DNA of 64,000 bases from an uncultured Tenacibaculum sp. (GTDB lineage Bacteria > Bacteroidota > Bacteroidia > Flavobacteriales > Flavobacteriaceae), in contig CANMCD010000001.1 in assembly GCA_947496185.1 (NCBI GenBank), positions 186,001-250,000 of the forward strand. Reading direction: 5' to 3'. A program made the position numbers and the translations under genes. Position 1 is the stretch's first letter, and each line of letters starts with the position of its first letter. The notes under the pieces are model-generated. The model did not search any database and had not been told where the DNA came from. It saw only the letters and a list, made by a program, of their open reading frames with translations. Positions 29,030 through 38,227 of this stretch are shown in pieces.

Positions 29030-31222
29030 TTATATAGCTTCTAGTTCTTTAAGAGAGATGTTCTCTATTTCTTGAATGACAACACTTTTTAGTTGATTTG
29101 TTAACGTTGGAATAAAATTTCCCTTCGAAGTTTCTGTAAGCCAAGGATCCATGGTTGTGGATATTAAAAAGGTAACAGGAGTGTCGTTCTCTATGGAAAC
29201 ACCCAACCTTGATTTGAAGTTATCTACCAATACTTTTCCATAACTATCAACTGAAAATTGAGATTGTGTAACCATTAATGGAACCTCTTCTACGTTATCA
29301 TGATCAGGAGCCAAGCTTAATTTTTTGAAAATATTAAGGTTTAATTGATTCATTTTCACTACATCATTATTAAGAGTTCCATCTGAATTCTTGAAATTAA
29401 AAGCATATGTAATGATAATTTGATCACTTCCTAACTCAGGCAATAAATCCACAGCTTTAGGGTTACTCATAATTTCAGCATTTGTCTTTGGAACAATTTC
29501 GTGTTTAATAAACTCATATTGCTCTTTAATTTCTTCTGGAGTTCCTCCATTTTTTTGGGAGGGTAAACGTTGAAATGGTACAATAATAAAAGGGTCATTT
29601 TCTTCTGCCATAGTAATAAAAGCACTGTACAATCGCTTGCTATTGAACAAGCATTTACCTAGTATTTTTCCATATCCAGTTTGGTCTAATGGGATAACTT
29701 GATGGCTTAAGTAAACTCCAGCAGGAGCTGCCCCAGGTTTAGACCCTTCAAGCCCATAAACCCCAACCGTAGGATCAATTCCACCATGATAAACAACAGG
29801 TGCTGTAAAGGCTACCATGTTTCGCATAGCTCCATTTCTATAACATAAACCACCTGCAGGGTATTGTACGTAGCCAGCTTTATGTGGGTCAATGGTTATA
29901 GAATCAGAATATTGCATATATTCGTATTGTTCTGTAACATATTTGTTCATTACCAAAGCAGGAGTATATTCAACCTTTTCTTTTCTACTTTGTTGTTTTG
30001 GAGCTCTTAAAATAGAGGCAAAATAACCACCCCAAGCGGCATCACAATGCACTACGAAGTCGATATTTTGTTTGTTATATTCTTTTCTTAGGTCGATAAT
30101 TTTTTTTAATGGGTCAACAGCGCTTTCCTCCGTACTCCCCATAACGGCAACCGTCATGATAATGGGTTGTTTTTTAGCTACAGCATTATCGATAGCTTTT
30201 TTTAACTCATTAATCTCCATTCGAGCGTCTAAATCAACATAAACTTTCTTAACATTATTAGCACCAATACCTATAACTGCTGCCGATTTTGGCCAACTAT
30301 AATGCATGTCTGAGGGGGCTAATACAACGGGTTCGTCTATATCGTTGTCTAAAAATTTTTTGATGCCAGAGAGACCAATATTCTGAATACTATAGTTGTT
30401 CATTATTTCGGTAAGGTCTTCTGAGGTTATATCTGGACATAGTTTTAAAATATTTTCTGAAATGCCCAGAATCTCATCGACGCCTAGGTTAAGTTGTTCC
30501 CAGCTGGTTAAATCAAGAAGTTTTTTATTTTCTCCATTCGGTTGCGTTATCAAAAGTTCTTTAGCATTGACCAAGCTAGGTTCATTTTTAATAGCTTCAA
30601 CCATGCTAACAGGGTAAAACTTTAAATTTCTTGCAGCCCACATCGCCTCGTTATTTGCAATAGAACCATCACAAGTAATATGTCCCCAAGCTTTTGGTAG
30701 TTTATTTCCTTCTTGAATGTTATATCCAAGCATTTCTGAAAGTTCATTGCCAACTTTCATTTCTAATACCGTAGTTACAGGAGACGCTTCTGCTGCTACA
30801 TTATTAGGGTTATATAACATGGTGCCTAAATACCCAACCATACCGGGCAATGTGGTGTCCCAGTTCATATGCGATTGCCATCGATAGCTCCAAAAAGGAA
30901 CGGAGCCCTTTAATTGGTCGAAAAGAGCATTGGCCTTTTCCTCTAAAACTTCTACGGTAGACTTATAATCTTCAGAATTTTTAATTTCTTCAGTTACATA
31001 AATTGGGTCTTCAGGATATAATTCAATTCTATCTTGAATATGCTTATCCAGTGCTTGATTGATTAATTTTTTTAATAAATCAGCATTTTCAGCTTTTGGT
31101 CCCAAAAACCATCCTGCAAGGGAATTGGTACCTATGTCGTCAACTTTTAATTTTTTGAATATTTTTTCAGTTTGACTGTTTAATAAGTTTGCATAATTTT
31201 TCTGTAGATCGTTTTTTTTCAT
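29030..31222 (-). CDS. PLP-dependent group II decarboxylase, tyrosine decarboxylase-like
   Basis: 730 aa. Fold-type I aspartate aminotransferase family: SPVTTVLEMKVGNE in the substrate region, HCDAAWGG near residue 392 (PLP ring stacking/pyridine Asp), and the Schiff-base lysine in TIDPHKAGYVQYPAGG near 446. The downstream GVYGLEGSKPGAAPAGVYLSH segment resembles bacterial tyrosine decarboxylases of the Enterococcus type rather than GadB. Substrate (Tyr, DOPA, Glu or another amino acid) cannot be fixed by eye. It follows an unknown gene by 64 bp in the same direction. No amine antiporter is adjacent. Confidence 0.82.
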   Translation of the reverse strand: MKKNDLQKNYANLLNSQTEKIFKKLKVDDIGTNSLAGWFLGPKAENADLLKKLINQALDKHIQDRIELYPEDPIYVTEEIKNSEDYKSTVEVLEEKANALFDQLKGSVPFWSYRWQSHMNWDTTLPGMVGYLGTMLYNPNNVAAEASPVTTVLEMKVGNELSEMLGYNIQEGNKLPKAWGHITCDGSIANNEAMWAARNLKFYPVSMVEAIKNEPSLVNAKELLITQPNGENKKLLDLTSWEQLNLGVDEILGISENILKLCPDITSEDLTEIMNNYSIQNIGLSGIKKFLDNDIDEPVVLAPSDMHYSWPKSAAVIGIGANNVKKVYVDLDARMEINELKKAIDNAVAKKQPIIMTVAVMGSTEESAVDPLKKIIDLRKEYNKQNIDFVVHCDAAWGGYFASILRAPKQQSRKEKVEYTPALVMNKYVTEQYEYMQYSDSITIDPHKAGYVQYPAGGLCYRNGAMRNMVAFTAPVVYHGGIDPTVGVYGLEGSKPGAAPAGVYLSHQVIPLDQTGYGKILGKCLFNSKRLYSAFITMAEENDPFIIVPFQRLPSQKNGGTPEEIKEQYEFIKHEIVPKTNAEIMSNPKAVDLLPELGSDQIIITYAFNFKNSDGTLNNDVVKMNQLNLNIFKKLSLAPDHDNVEEVPLMVTQSQFSVDSYGKVLVDNFKSRLGVSIENDTPVTFLISTTMDPWLTETSKGNFIPTLTNQLKSVVIQEIENISLKELEAI

Positions 31223-31286
31223 GATGACTTGTTTTTAAGTTTAGTATATGAGAGTATACTTAATAGGTTTTAAAAGAGAATGTGGG

Positions 31287-32003
31287 CTAGACTATACTTT
31301 TTGTATTTGGAGTTTTGTTTGGTATTTTGTCACTAAAAAAGATGTTTCGATAAATATGGATATCGAAACTGGTATCCGTTTGTCCTTCATACATCACATT
31401 ATAGGATGTGGCTGTTAAAGGTGATTGATTGGCGTCTTTAGTGTCAGAAAGTCCTATAAAATTAATATCAACTCCCATTTTTAACTGCTCTGATTGTAAC
31501 CAAAGAGGAGGGCTTTTAAGTTGAATATCTTGCATGAAGTCGGGTTGTTTGGTCAAATAATGTGAAAGGAACGCTTCATTTTCGTTGCCAAATAATACAT
31601 AGGTGAGGTTTTCAGGGTATTTTTGATTAAAATCAAAATGTCTGATTCGAATAAGTTGTTTGAATTTTACAGTGATGTTATGAATCAGCGGGGTGTCTTT
31701 ATTAGGGTCTTCTGGAAGACCTCTAAAAATATCCGCTTGAAATGTGGTAGTTTCTCCTATAGCAACAGAGGGCAGCGTGAATTTATCATTTTCTAAGTTG
31801 CCTAAAATATAAAAACTCTCAGGATGCGCTTCTTGATCTTTAGAATATTGTTGCCTTGCTGTCTCGGGAATGGTTATTTCCGCGATAAGTTGATACATGT
31901 GGTTTTGCATGTAAAACATAGGGAGGTGGTCAATATATAATTGATCCGTTCCCATTAAGACAAATCCGTGTTGGTCAGGGGTGTTGTTAATGGAATTTTT
32001 CAT
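31287..32003 (-). CDS. Hypothetical protein, partner of the decarboxylase
   Basis: 238 aa, no signal peptide or membrane segment, rich in beta-forming sequence. I recognise no domain. Conserved-looking features are the opening GFVLMGTDQLYIDHLPMF with HMYQ, several His (HNITVKFKQ, IRHFDFN), and a Pro/Leu-rich SPPLWLQ. It is the first gene of a probable two-gene operon with the decarboxylase, which suggests a role in the same amino-acid-derived pathway; this is inference from position only. Confidence 0.7.
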   Translation of the reverse strand: MKNSINNTPDQHGFVLMGTDQLYIDHLPMFYMQNHMYQLIAEITIPETARQQYSKDQEAHPESFYILGNLENDKFTLPSVAIGETTTFQADIFRGLPEDPNKDTPLIHNITVKFKQLIRIRHFDFNQKYPENLTYVLFGNENEAFLSHYLTKQPDFMQDIQLKSPPLWLQSEQLKMGVDINFIGLSDTKDANQSPLTATSYNVMYEGQTDTSFDIHIYRNIFFSDKIPNKTPNTKSIV

Positions 32004-32205
32004 GGATAATTTAAGTTAAAATGAATTTGTTTTTCATTTATCAAGTTATAAATATCCAAGAGACTTATGCGGTAAATTCCCCTAAGCGTATGAAAAAAGG
32101 GAAAGAGAGTTTTTTGTTCTTTTTTACTCCTTTGGTTATCTGAAAAAAATAAACCGATTGAGAAAAGATGTTAATTGAGAAGTAATTTTCAATACGAACA
32201 CTTGA

Positions 32206-32252
32206 AAAAAGAGAAGGCTACCTAAAAATTCAAGATAGCCTTCTCTTTTTTT
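32206..32252 (-). terminator. Terminator of the DUF5694-like pseudogene
   Basis: GAGAAGGCTA (32211-32220) and TAGCCTTCTC (32236-32245) form a 10-bp stem flanked by A and T runs, 13 bp after the minus-strand stop; it would work in both directions. Confidence 0.85.
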
Positions 32253-32264
32253 ATAAGCTACTGG

Positions 32265-33128
32265 TTATTGCTCCATAATTTCTTTTAATTCAGTAACCTT
32301 CCAATCGGGTTTATCTCTAATAAAAAGTTCAAACATAGCAGCGTGGCTTGATCCAACTAAAACCATGACTTTTTCATTGGGTTTCGTCGTGTTTTTTTCA
32401 ACAAAAGACCACATATAAAGATTACGTTTATACCATTCAGCGGTTAAATAAACACCATTAAAATCATCGGGAGCTCCTGCTTTTACCATTAGATTGTTAT
32501 GAAAATTATTTGAAAAAGTTCTCACCTTTTCTGAGTTTTCCCAATAGGTTAATTCTTTAAGAGAGGCGTTATTATCGATCATTTTATTAAATTCGGAAGA
32601 AAATGCAGAAATGTCGTTTTCAATTTTCTTTTGAAGTGCGACTTGTTTGTTTCTTATGATATCTTGCATGACTTTTTCGTAGGGAAATTCCGTATCATAG
32701 TCAATGGCATATACTTTTTTATGGTTGTTAGCTTTAGCAATACGAAAAGCTAACTGAAATGTTTCATCTTTTAGATAAAAGTTAGAAAGTTTTTTATTGG
32801 TAAAATACGTTCCTTCCTTATATAAATTGTACAGAGAGTCTAACTCCTTTTATTCTTGATAAGGCCACTCAACAAAAATTTTTGTAGGGTTATATTGTTT
32901 TATTTTGGCGGTCATCTCTTTTAATTCCAATTGTGCTTTTTCACTAAGAATATCGAATGATTTAAATTTTGCAATATCGGCTCTTGGGTTGTTATAGTGA
33001 AACGTTCCTACGAGAAGTACTTCTTTTTGATCTGGAGAAATTGGTTTGCTTTGCTGTGTTTGTGGTTTCTTTGTGCAACTTAGTAATAAGCTAAAAAATA
33101 TAGTAGCTAGTATTGTTGTCTTTTTCAT
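32265..33128 (-). pseudogene. DUF5694-like lipoprotein gene with one internal stop
   Basis: One reading frame from the ATG at 33128 to the stop at 32265, interrupted only by TAA at 32850-32852. Before it: lipoprotein signal (LLLSC), then KEVLLVGTFHYNNPRAD and PTKIFVEWPYQE. After it the frame continues without shift as KELDSLYNLYKEGTYFTN..FQLAFRIAKAN (in two blocks) to YAIDYDTEFPYEKV and a C-terminal KVMVLVGSSHAAMF block. This order matches the family I know as DUF5694 (TraB/GumN-like, function unknown). A single nonsense change suggests recent inactivation, or readthrough/sequencing error. Confidence 0.8.
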
Positions 33129-33151
33129 ATTTAATATGTTTTATGAGGGAT

Positions 33152-33177
33152 AAAAAAAGCCCTCCATAATGGAGGGC
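33152..33177 (-). terminator. Terminator of the shorter fibre gene
   Basis: GCCCTCCAT / ATGGAGGGC stem with a minimal loop, followed on the minus strand by seven T, 13 bp after the stop. Confidence 0.9.
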
Positions 33178-33189
33178 ACAATTATGAAA

Positions 33190-33963
33190 TTATTTTTTTG
33201 TGTTTGCTAATTGTTTAACCAAGGCTTTTAATTCGTTGATTTCGTTTTGTTGTTTTTCTAACAATTCAATTTTTTTAGCTTGAGAAGTTAATTTTTTCTC
33301 TTGTGCAATCGTATACAAGGTCAATTCTTCAATTTTTTGAAGTAGTTTAGCGTTCATTTCTCCTAGGAAAATTCCGTTTTTTGCGACTTCTTTAGCACTG
33401 GGAATATCTTTTAAATGCCCATTAGCTTTGATGTGATTTTCTACCTCTGTTAGTGTAGGTAATTTATAATCTTCGTAAAAAACAAAATCAGCCCACCCCG
33501 TTTCAACTTTGATTTCTTTTGCTCTTACTTTTCCGTTTACAGCTAGTCTCCATGCTCCAGGGTTATTTGTTCCAATACCCACGTTTCCATGTTGATTAAT
33601 TCTCATTCTTTCAGCTCTGATTCCATAAGTTGTGTAGAATCTGAGATCTTGTTGATCTAATCCTCCCGTAGCATGAGCTTCAATACCCGACCAAGCATTA
33701 AAATTATCATACCCACTTCCAAATCTTAGTCCACCAATTATTTGATTAGAGGTATGTTTTTCAATTGAAATTATAGCCCCATTAGAATTATTAGTCTTAA
33801 TATTAAGAATACTTCTAGGGGTATTAGTCCCTATTCCGATATTCCCATTTTTATTAACGAAATTAAGATCATTAACCCCTTCTAGATTAATGATTTTTTG
33901 TGCAGAAATAGGCAAGTTAAGTACAGCAAATGCAAGAATGGTAATTTTATAAAATGATTTCAT
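33190..33963 (-). CDS. Secreted fibre-like protein with VGIGT motifs (short paralogue)
   Basis: 257 aa. Signal peptide (1-21, ISAQ). Two NxGIGTNxP motifs (about residues 41 and 130) of the type found in tail-fibre-like and trimeric surface proteins of Flavobacteriia; the second opens the conserved block WRLAVNGKVRAKEIKVETGW, DYKLPTLTEVENHIK, HLKDIPSAKEV, GIFLGEMNAKLLQKIEELTLY. A C-terminal coiled coil follows (about 205-255, heptads of Leu/Ile with Lys/Glu), expected to trimerise the protein. No T9SS sorting domain. Function unknown; its C-terminal third is nearly identical to the next gene's. Confidence 0.8.
   Translation of the reverse strand: MKSFYKITILAFAVLNLPISAQKIINLEGVNDLNFVNKNGNIGIGTNTPRSILNIKTNNSNGAIISIEKHTSNQIIGGLRFGSGYDNFNAWSGIEAHATGGLDQQDLRFYTTYGIRAERMRINQHGNVGIGTNNPGAWRLAVNGKVRAKEIKVETGWADFVFYEDYKLPTLTEVENHIKANGHLKDIPSAKEVAKNGIFLGEMNAKLLQKIEELTLYTIAQEKKLTSQAKKIELLEKQQNEINELKALVKQLANTKK
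33253..33565. repeat. Direct repeat, downstream copy (shared C-terminal coding block)
   Basis: About 313 bp nearly identical in sequence and orientation to 34086-34398, roughly 833 bp apart. It codes for the conserved 'NGKVRAKEIKVETGW ... LLQKIEELTLY' block of both fibre genes. Similarity at DNA level far exceeds that of the rest of the two genes. Confidence 0.75.
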
Positions 33964-33977
33964 AATTTTTATAATTG

Positions 33978-35219
33978 TTATTTATTTTCTAATTTTTCAA
34001 GTCGATTTTTAATTTTTAAAAGTTCAGAGTTTATAGATTTTAAAAGAATATTTTGTTTCTCTAGGCTTTTAATTTTATCATTTTCTTTTTCTAACAATTC
34101 AATTTTTTTAGCTTGGGAAGTTAATTTTTTCTCTTGTGCAATCGTATATAAGGTTAATTCTTCAATTTTTTGAAGTAGTTTAGCGTTCATTTCTCCAAGG
34201 AAAATTCCGTTTTCTGCGACTTCCTTAGCACTGGGAATATCTTTTAAATGCCCTTTAGCTTTGATATGGTTTTCTACTTCTGTTAGTGTAGGTAATTTAT
34301 AATCTTTGTAGAAAACAAAATCAGCCCACCCCGTTTCTACTTTTATTTCTTTTGCTCTTACTTTTCCGTTTACAGCTAGTCTCCATGCCCCAGGGTTAAC
34401 TGTTCCAATACCAACATTACCGTTCTCACTAATTCTTAACTTGGTATTTTGATCTGAGTTTGCAATTTGATTTGAAGTTACATGTCCATTTTTTCCAAAG
34501 AAATCAATTTGTCCATTATCACCTAACTTGATTCCAGAAAACCCTTTAGTAGTTGTTTTACCAACTCTAGCAATCTTATTGTCATCTTCATTAAGATATC
34601 TTGTATATATGTTTTTTCCGAATATTAATCCACCATCAGAGCGCGTTGAACCAACAGAAGAATATCCTTTTCCACCACCAAGCGTAATCAATCCATTTTG
34701 AGTACCGCTACCAATTTGAAGGTTTCCTTCAGGGTTTAAGGTTCCAATTCCAACTTTTCCATAACTATTAATTCTTAGTTTAATGTTTTGATCTGAATTC
34801 GCAATTTGATTTGAAGTTACATATCCATTTTTTCCAAAGAAATCAATTTGTCCATTATTTCCTAACTTGATTCCAGAAAACCCATAAGTGTCTGTTTTAC
34901 CAACTCTGGCAAATCCATTGTCTTTTTCGTCATTATCATAACTTGCATAGATGTTTTTTCCTAAGACTAATCCACTATCAGAACGCGTTGAACCAATAGA
35001 GGAATATCCTTTTCCACCGCCAAGTGTAATCAATCCATTTTGAGTGCCGCTACCAATTTGAAGGTTTCCTTCAGGATGTAAGGTTCCAATACCAATCTTT
35101 CCATTTTTATTAACGAAATTAGGGTCATTGACGCCTTCTAAATTGATGACTTTTTGCGCTGAAACAGATAGACTAAATACTGTAAGAGCTAGAATAGTAA
35201 CTTTGGAATATGTTTCCAT
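33978..35219 (-). CDS. Secreted fibre-like protein with VGIGT motifs (long paralogue)
   Basis: 413 aa. Signal peptide (1-21, VSAQ), then two tandem copies of a 114-residue unit (about 40-153 and 154-266) each containing GIGTLxPEGNLQIGSGTQNG, GGGKGYSSxGSTRSD, GFSGIKLGxNGQIDFFGKNG and TSNQIANSDQN. A third GIGTVNP (about 271) opens the same C-terminal block as the shorter paralogue, followed by a longer coiled coil (about 345-410). Start lies 14 bp... upstream of no other gene; the short paralogue begins 14 bp downstream of this stop, so the two are one operon. Likely a surface or extracellular trimer; function unknown. Confidence 0.8.
   Translation of the reverse strand: METYSKVTILALTVFSLSVSAQKVINLEGVNDPNFVNKNGKIGIGTLHPEGNLQIGSGTQNGLITLGGGKGYSSIGSTRSDSGLVLGKNIYASYDNDEKDNGFARVGKTDTYGFSGIKLGNNGQIDFFGKNGYVTSNQIANSDQNIKLRINSYGKVGIGTLNPEGNLQIGSGTQNGLITLGGGKGYSSVGSTRSDGGLIFGKNIYTRYLNEDDNKIARVGKTTTKGFSGIKLGDNGQIDFFGKNGHVTSNQIANSDQNTKLRISENGNVGIGTVNPGAWRLAVNGKVRAKEIKVETGWADFVFYKDYKLPTLTEVENHIKAKGHLKDIPSAKEVAENGIFLGEMNAKLLQKIEELTLYTIAQEKKLTSQAKKIELLEKENDKIKSLEKQNILLKSINSELLKIKNRLEKLENK
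34086..34398. repeat. Direct repeat, upstream copy
   Basis: Partner of 33253-33565; see that entry. Confidence 0.75.
34420..35102. repeat. Tandem ~342-bp coding repeat
   Basis: Two head-to-tail copies (about 34761-35102 and 34420-34760) inside the long fibre gene, coding for the 114-residue unit; the second copy is one codon shorter. Many stretches are identical in DNA, e.g. the block coding LQIGSGTQNGLITLGGGKGY. Confidence 0.75.
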
Positions 35220-35555
35220 AATAATTAAAGTTTTTTATTTTAAATGTTATAAAGTGTATACAACATAGTTGTACACATTAATCTCAATAGTTTAATTCCA
35301 GATAAAAAAATGAAATCGCATTTTTTTTTTGCAAAGTTATTTAAACTTTAAACACATCTAACAATTATTTTTAGAATTAGAAATAGGAGTTATTAGGAAT
35401 CTAGTATTTTTCTATAATTTTTTAGTAAAACAATATAAAATAGCTAGAGATGAGTACATTTTAATTAAATACATAAAAGTGATTCAATGTTGAATGAAAA
35501 TTAAACTTAAAAAACTATTTTTAGGGTTCAAACTAGATCAAACGAAAAATTTGAT
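35220..35555. other. Divergent intergenic region, fibre operon / kynU
   Basis: 336 bp without a gene. A minus-strand TAACTTTG (35332-35339) is a fair -7 element for the fibre operon, with a leader of about 105 nt. No convincing promoter for kynU was seen. Very A/T-rich, with a ten-T run at 35321-35330. Confidence 0.35.
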
Positions 35556-36815
35556 ATGCATAAAACAACATTACAATACGCCAAAGTACTGGACAAAGAA
35601 GATCCATTAGCCTATGTAAGAGAACAATTTCACATTCCCACAGATCAAGAAGGTAAAGAATGGTTGTATTTTACAGGAAATTCTCTAGGCTTACAGCCCA
35701 AAAGGACTCAGCAATATATCAATCAAGAGTTGCAAGATTGGGCTAAATACGGAGTAGAAGGACACTTTGAAGGAGAAACACCTTGGTTACCTTATCATGA
35801 GTTTCTTACGGATAAAATGGCAAATATTGTTGGAGCTAAACCCATAGAAGTTGTGGTAATGAATACACTAACAACAAACTTACATTTGTTGATGGTGTCA
35901 TTTTATCAACCAACCAAAAATAAATATAAAATTCTTATTGAAAGCGATGCCTTTCCATCTGATAGGTATGCGGTAGCATCACAATTAAAGTTTCACGGAT
36001 TCGACCCAAGAGAAGCCTTAATAGAATGGAAACCCAGAGAAGGAGAGGAATTATTAAGGATAGAAGACCTAGAAGAATTACTGAACCATCAAGGAGATGA
36101 AATAGCTTTGTTATTAATTGGAGGCGTTAATTATTATACAGGGCAGTTTTTGGATATTAAGAGCATAGCCACTTTAGGGCATGCCAAAGGTTGTAAGGTT
36201 GGAATAGATCTAGCACATGGAGCAGGAAATGTACAACCCGATTTACATGACAGTGGTGTAGATTTTGCAGCTTGGTGTACCTATAAATATTTGAATTCAG
36301 GGCCAGGAAGTTTATCAGGCGTATTTGTACATGAAAAACATGCATATAACAAAGAACTCCCTCGATTTGCAGGTTGGTGGAACCATAATAAAAAAACACG
36401 TTTTAACATGCGACAATCGTTTGATGTGATGCAGGGGGCAGAAGGTTGGCAATTGAGTAATCCGCCTATTTTGTCCATGGCAGCAATTAGAGCATCTTTA
36501 GATATGTTTGCAGAAGTTGGTATGGAAGCACTGCGTAATAAATCTGAAAAACTAACAGGGTATTTTGAGTTTTTAATTCAACAAATTGATACGGATGATA
36601 TAAAAATAATTACGCCCGAGAACCCAGTAGAAAGAGGCTGTCAATTATCCATTCAAGTTAAAAATGCAGACAAAAGTTTACATCATAAATTAACGGAACA
36701 AAATGTAATCACAGATTGGAGAGAACCCGATGTTATACGATGTGCGCCCGTACCGATGTATAACAGTTATCAAGATGTATTTATGATGGTTGAAATTCTA
36801 AAAAGCCTATTATGA
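35556..36815 (+). CDS. kynU: Kynureninase
   Basis: 419 aa PLP enzyme that cleaves 3-hydroxykynurenine to 3-hydroxyanthranilate and alanine. Recognisable blocks: LYFTGNSLGLQPKRT (substrate/phosphate region, residues 37-51), DLAHGAGN (PLP Asp, about 219-226) and the lysine in AAWCTYKYLNSGPGS (about 238-252). C-terminal ERGCQLSIQV and VIRCAPVPMYNSY are typical of the family. It opens the kynurenine cluster; the stop overlaps the kmo start by 4 bp (ATGA), implying coupled translation. Confidence 0.96.
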   Translation: MHKTTLQYAKVLDKEDPLAYVREQFHIPTDQEGKEWLYFTGNSLGLQPKRTQQYINQELQDWAKYGVEGHFEGETPWLPYHEFLTDKMANIVGAKPIEVVVMNTLTTNLHLLMVSFYQPTKNKYKILIESDAFPSDRYAVASQLKFHGFDPREALIEWKPREGEELLRIEDLEELLNHQGDEIALLLIGGVNYYTGQFLDIKSIATLGHAKGCKVGIDLAHGAGNVQPDLHDSGVDFAAWCTYKYLNSGPGSLSGVFVHEKHAYNKELPRFAGWWNHNKKTRFNMRQSFDVMQGAEGWQLSNPPILSMAAIRASLDMFAEVGMEALRNKSEKLTGYFEFLIQQIDTDDIKIITPENPVERGCQLSIQVKNADKSLHHKLTEQNVITDWREPDVIRCAPVPMYNSYQDVFMMVEILKSLL

Positions 36816-38227
36816 AACAACAAAGAAGTGTAATGGTCATTGGAGCAGGGCTGTGTGGAAGTTTACTAGCGTTACGATTGGCCCAAAGAGGATATCAGGT
36901 TATCGTATTTGAAAGTAGACCTGACGGAAGGGAGGTAGACATATCAGCAGGAAGGTCTATTAATTTGGCTTTATCTGATAGAGGTTTTAAAGCCTTAAGG
37001 CTAGTAGGAGTCGAAGAAGAGGTTCGTAACATCTGTATTCCGATGTACGGAAGGTTGATTCACGATCTAGCTGGAAATACCTTTGCTTCGAATTATTCAG
37101 GTAGGGAAAAAGAATATATCAATTCCGTATCGAGAAGTGCATTAAATGCAGTATTGTTGACGGAAGCTGAAAAACACGATAATGTGACGATTCGTTTTAA
37201 TACCAAATGTACTTCCGTTGATATTGAGAAAAGTACGGCGTACTTTCAATGTTATCAGACAAATACGGAGTTTTCTAAAGAAGCTGATGTAATTTTTGGA
37301 ACAGACGGAGCCGGGTCGGCCTTGCGAAAAAGTTACTATTTGTCAAAGAAGTTTTTGTTTAGTTACAGTCAAGATTTTTTGACACATGGTTATAAAGAAT
37401 TAGAAATTCCTGCCGACAAAAATGGTCACCATCAAATAAGTAAAGATCATCTACATATTTGGCCAAGAGGAGCCTATATGCTTATTGCATTGCCTAATTT
37501 AGACGGTAGTTTTACGGTAACGTTATTCTTAGGCTACAAGGAAGGAACGTATAATTTTAAGGAATTAGATACTGAGGAAAAAATTAAAGCTTTTTTTCAA
37601 AAACAATTTCCAGATGCTTTAGCCTTAATTCCGAATATAGTCGAGGAATTTGCGAATAACCCTACAGGGGTTTTAGGAACGGTAAAGTGTACCCCATGGT
37701 ATTATAAAGGAAATACACTTTTAATGGGAGATGCAGCACATGCCATTGTGCCTTTTTATGGACAAGGAATGAATGCTTCTTTTGAAGATGTGTTGGTGTT
37801 AGACTCCGTGTTAGATAGCCACGAGGGGAATTGGGAGCAACTTTTTAAAGTGTATCAAGAAGTTCGAAAAAAGGATGTAGATGCCATTGCAGATTTGGCA
37901 ATAGAAAATTATTACGAAATGAGAGATCATGTGGCAAATCCAATATTTAAAGAAAAGAGAAGTCTTGAAATGTCTTTGGAAAAAAATTTTCCATCAGAAT
38001 ACTTTTCTAAATATTCAATGGTCACATTTAATGAAAATATAGGATATCATGAAGCCATGGTCAAAGGAAGGGCACAAGATAAAGCCTTATTGAATATGAT
38101 TTCGGATAAAGAAGTTGAGATAACTAAAGAAATGGACAAGGAAGAACTTTATGAAGTACTAACAAAAGTAGTAGCAGCTACAAACGAAATTATAGAAGAA
38201 GATAATATAGCAGGATTGACCGAATGA
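36812..38227 (+). CDS. kmo: Kynurenine 3-monooxygenase
   Basis: 471 aa FAD-dependent aromatic hydroxylase converting kynurenine to 3-hydroxykynurenine with NADPH and O2. N-terminal FAD motif VIGAGLCGSLLALRLAQRG (residues 10-28), SAGRSINLALSDRG (about 49-62) specific for the KMO family, and MGDAAHAIVPFYGQGMNA near residue 305 (second FAD motif). The C-terminal region is the expected helical part. Overlaps kynU and the DUF1697 gene by 4 bp on each side, so the three are one translational unit. Confidence 0.96.
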   Translation: MKQQRSVMVIGAGLCGSLLALRLAQRGYQVIVFESRPDGREVDISAGRSINLALSDRGFKALRLVGVEEEVRNICIPMYGRLIHDLAGNTFASNYSGREKEYINSVSRSALNAVLLTEAEKHDNVTIRFNTKCTSVDIEKSTAYFQCYQTNTEFSKEADVIFGTDGAGSALRKSYYLSKKFLFSYSQDFLTHGYKELEIPADKNGHHQISKDHLHIWPRGAYMLIALPNLDGSFTVTLFLGYKEGTYNFKELDTEEKIKAFFQKQFPDALALIPNIVEEFANNPTGVLGTVKCTPWYYKGNTLLMGDAAHAIVPFYGQGMNASFEDVLVLDSVLDSHEGNWEQLFKVYQEVRKKDVDAIADLAIENYYEMRDHVANPIFKEKRSLEMSLEKNFPSEYFSKYSMVTFNENIGYHEAMVKGRAQDKALLNMISDKEVEITKEMDKEELYEVLTKVVAATNEIIEEDNIAGLTE

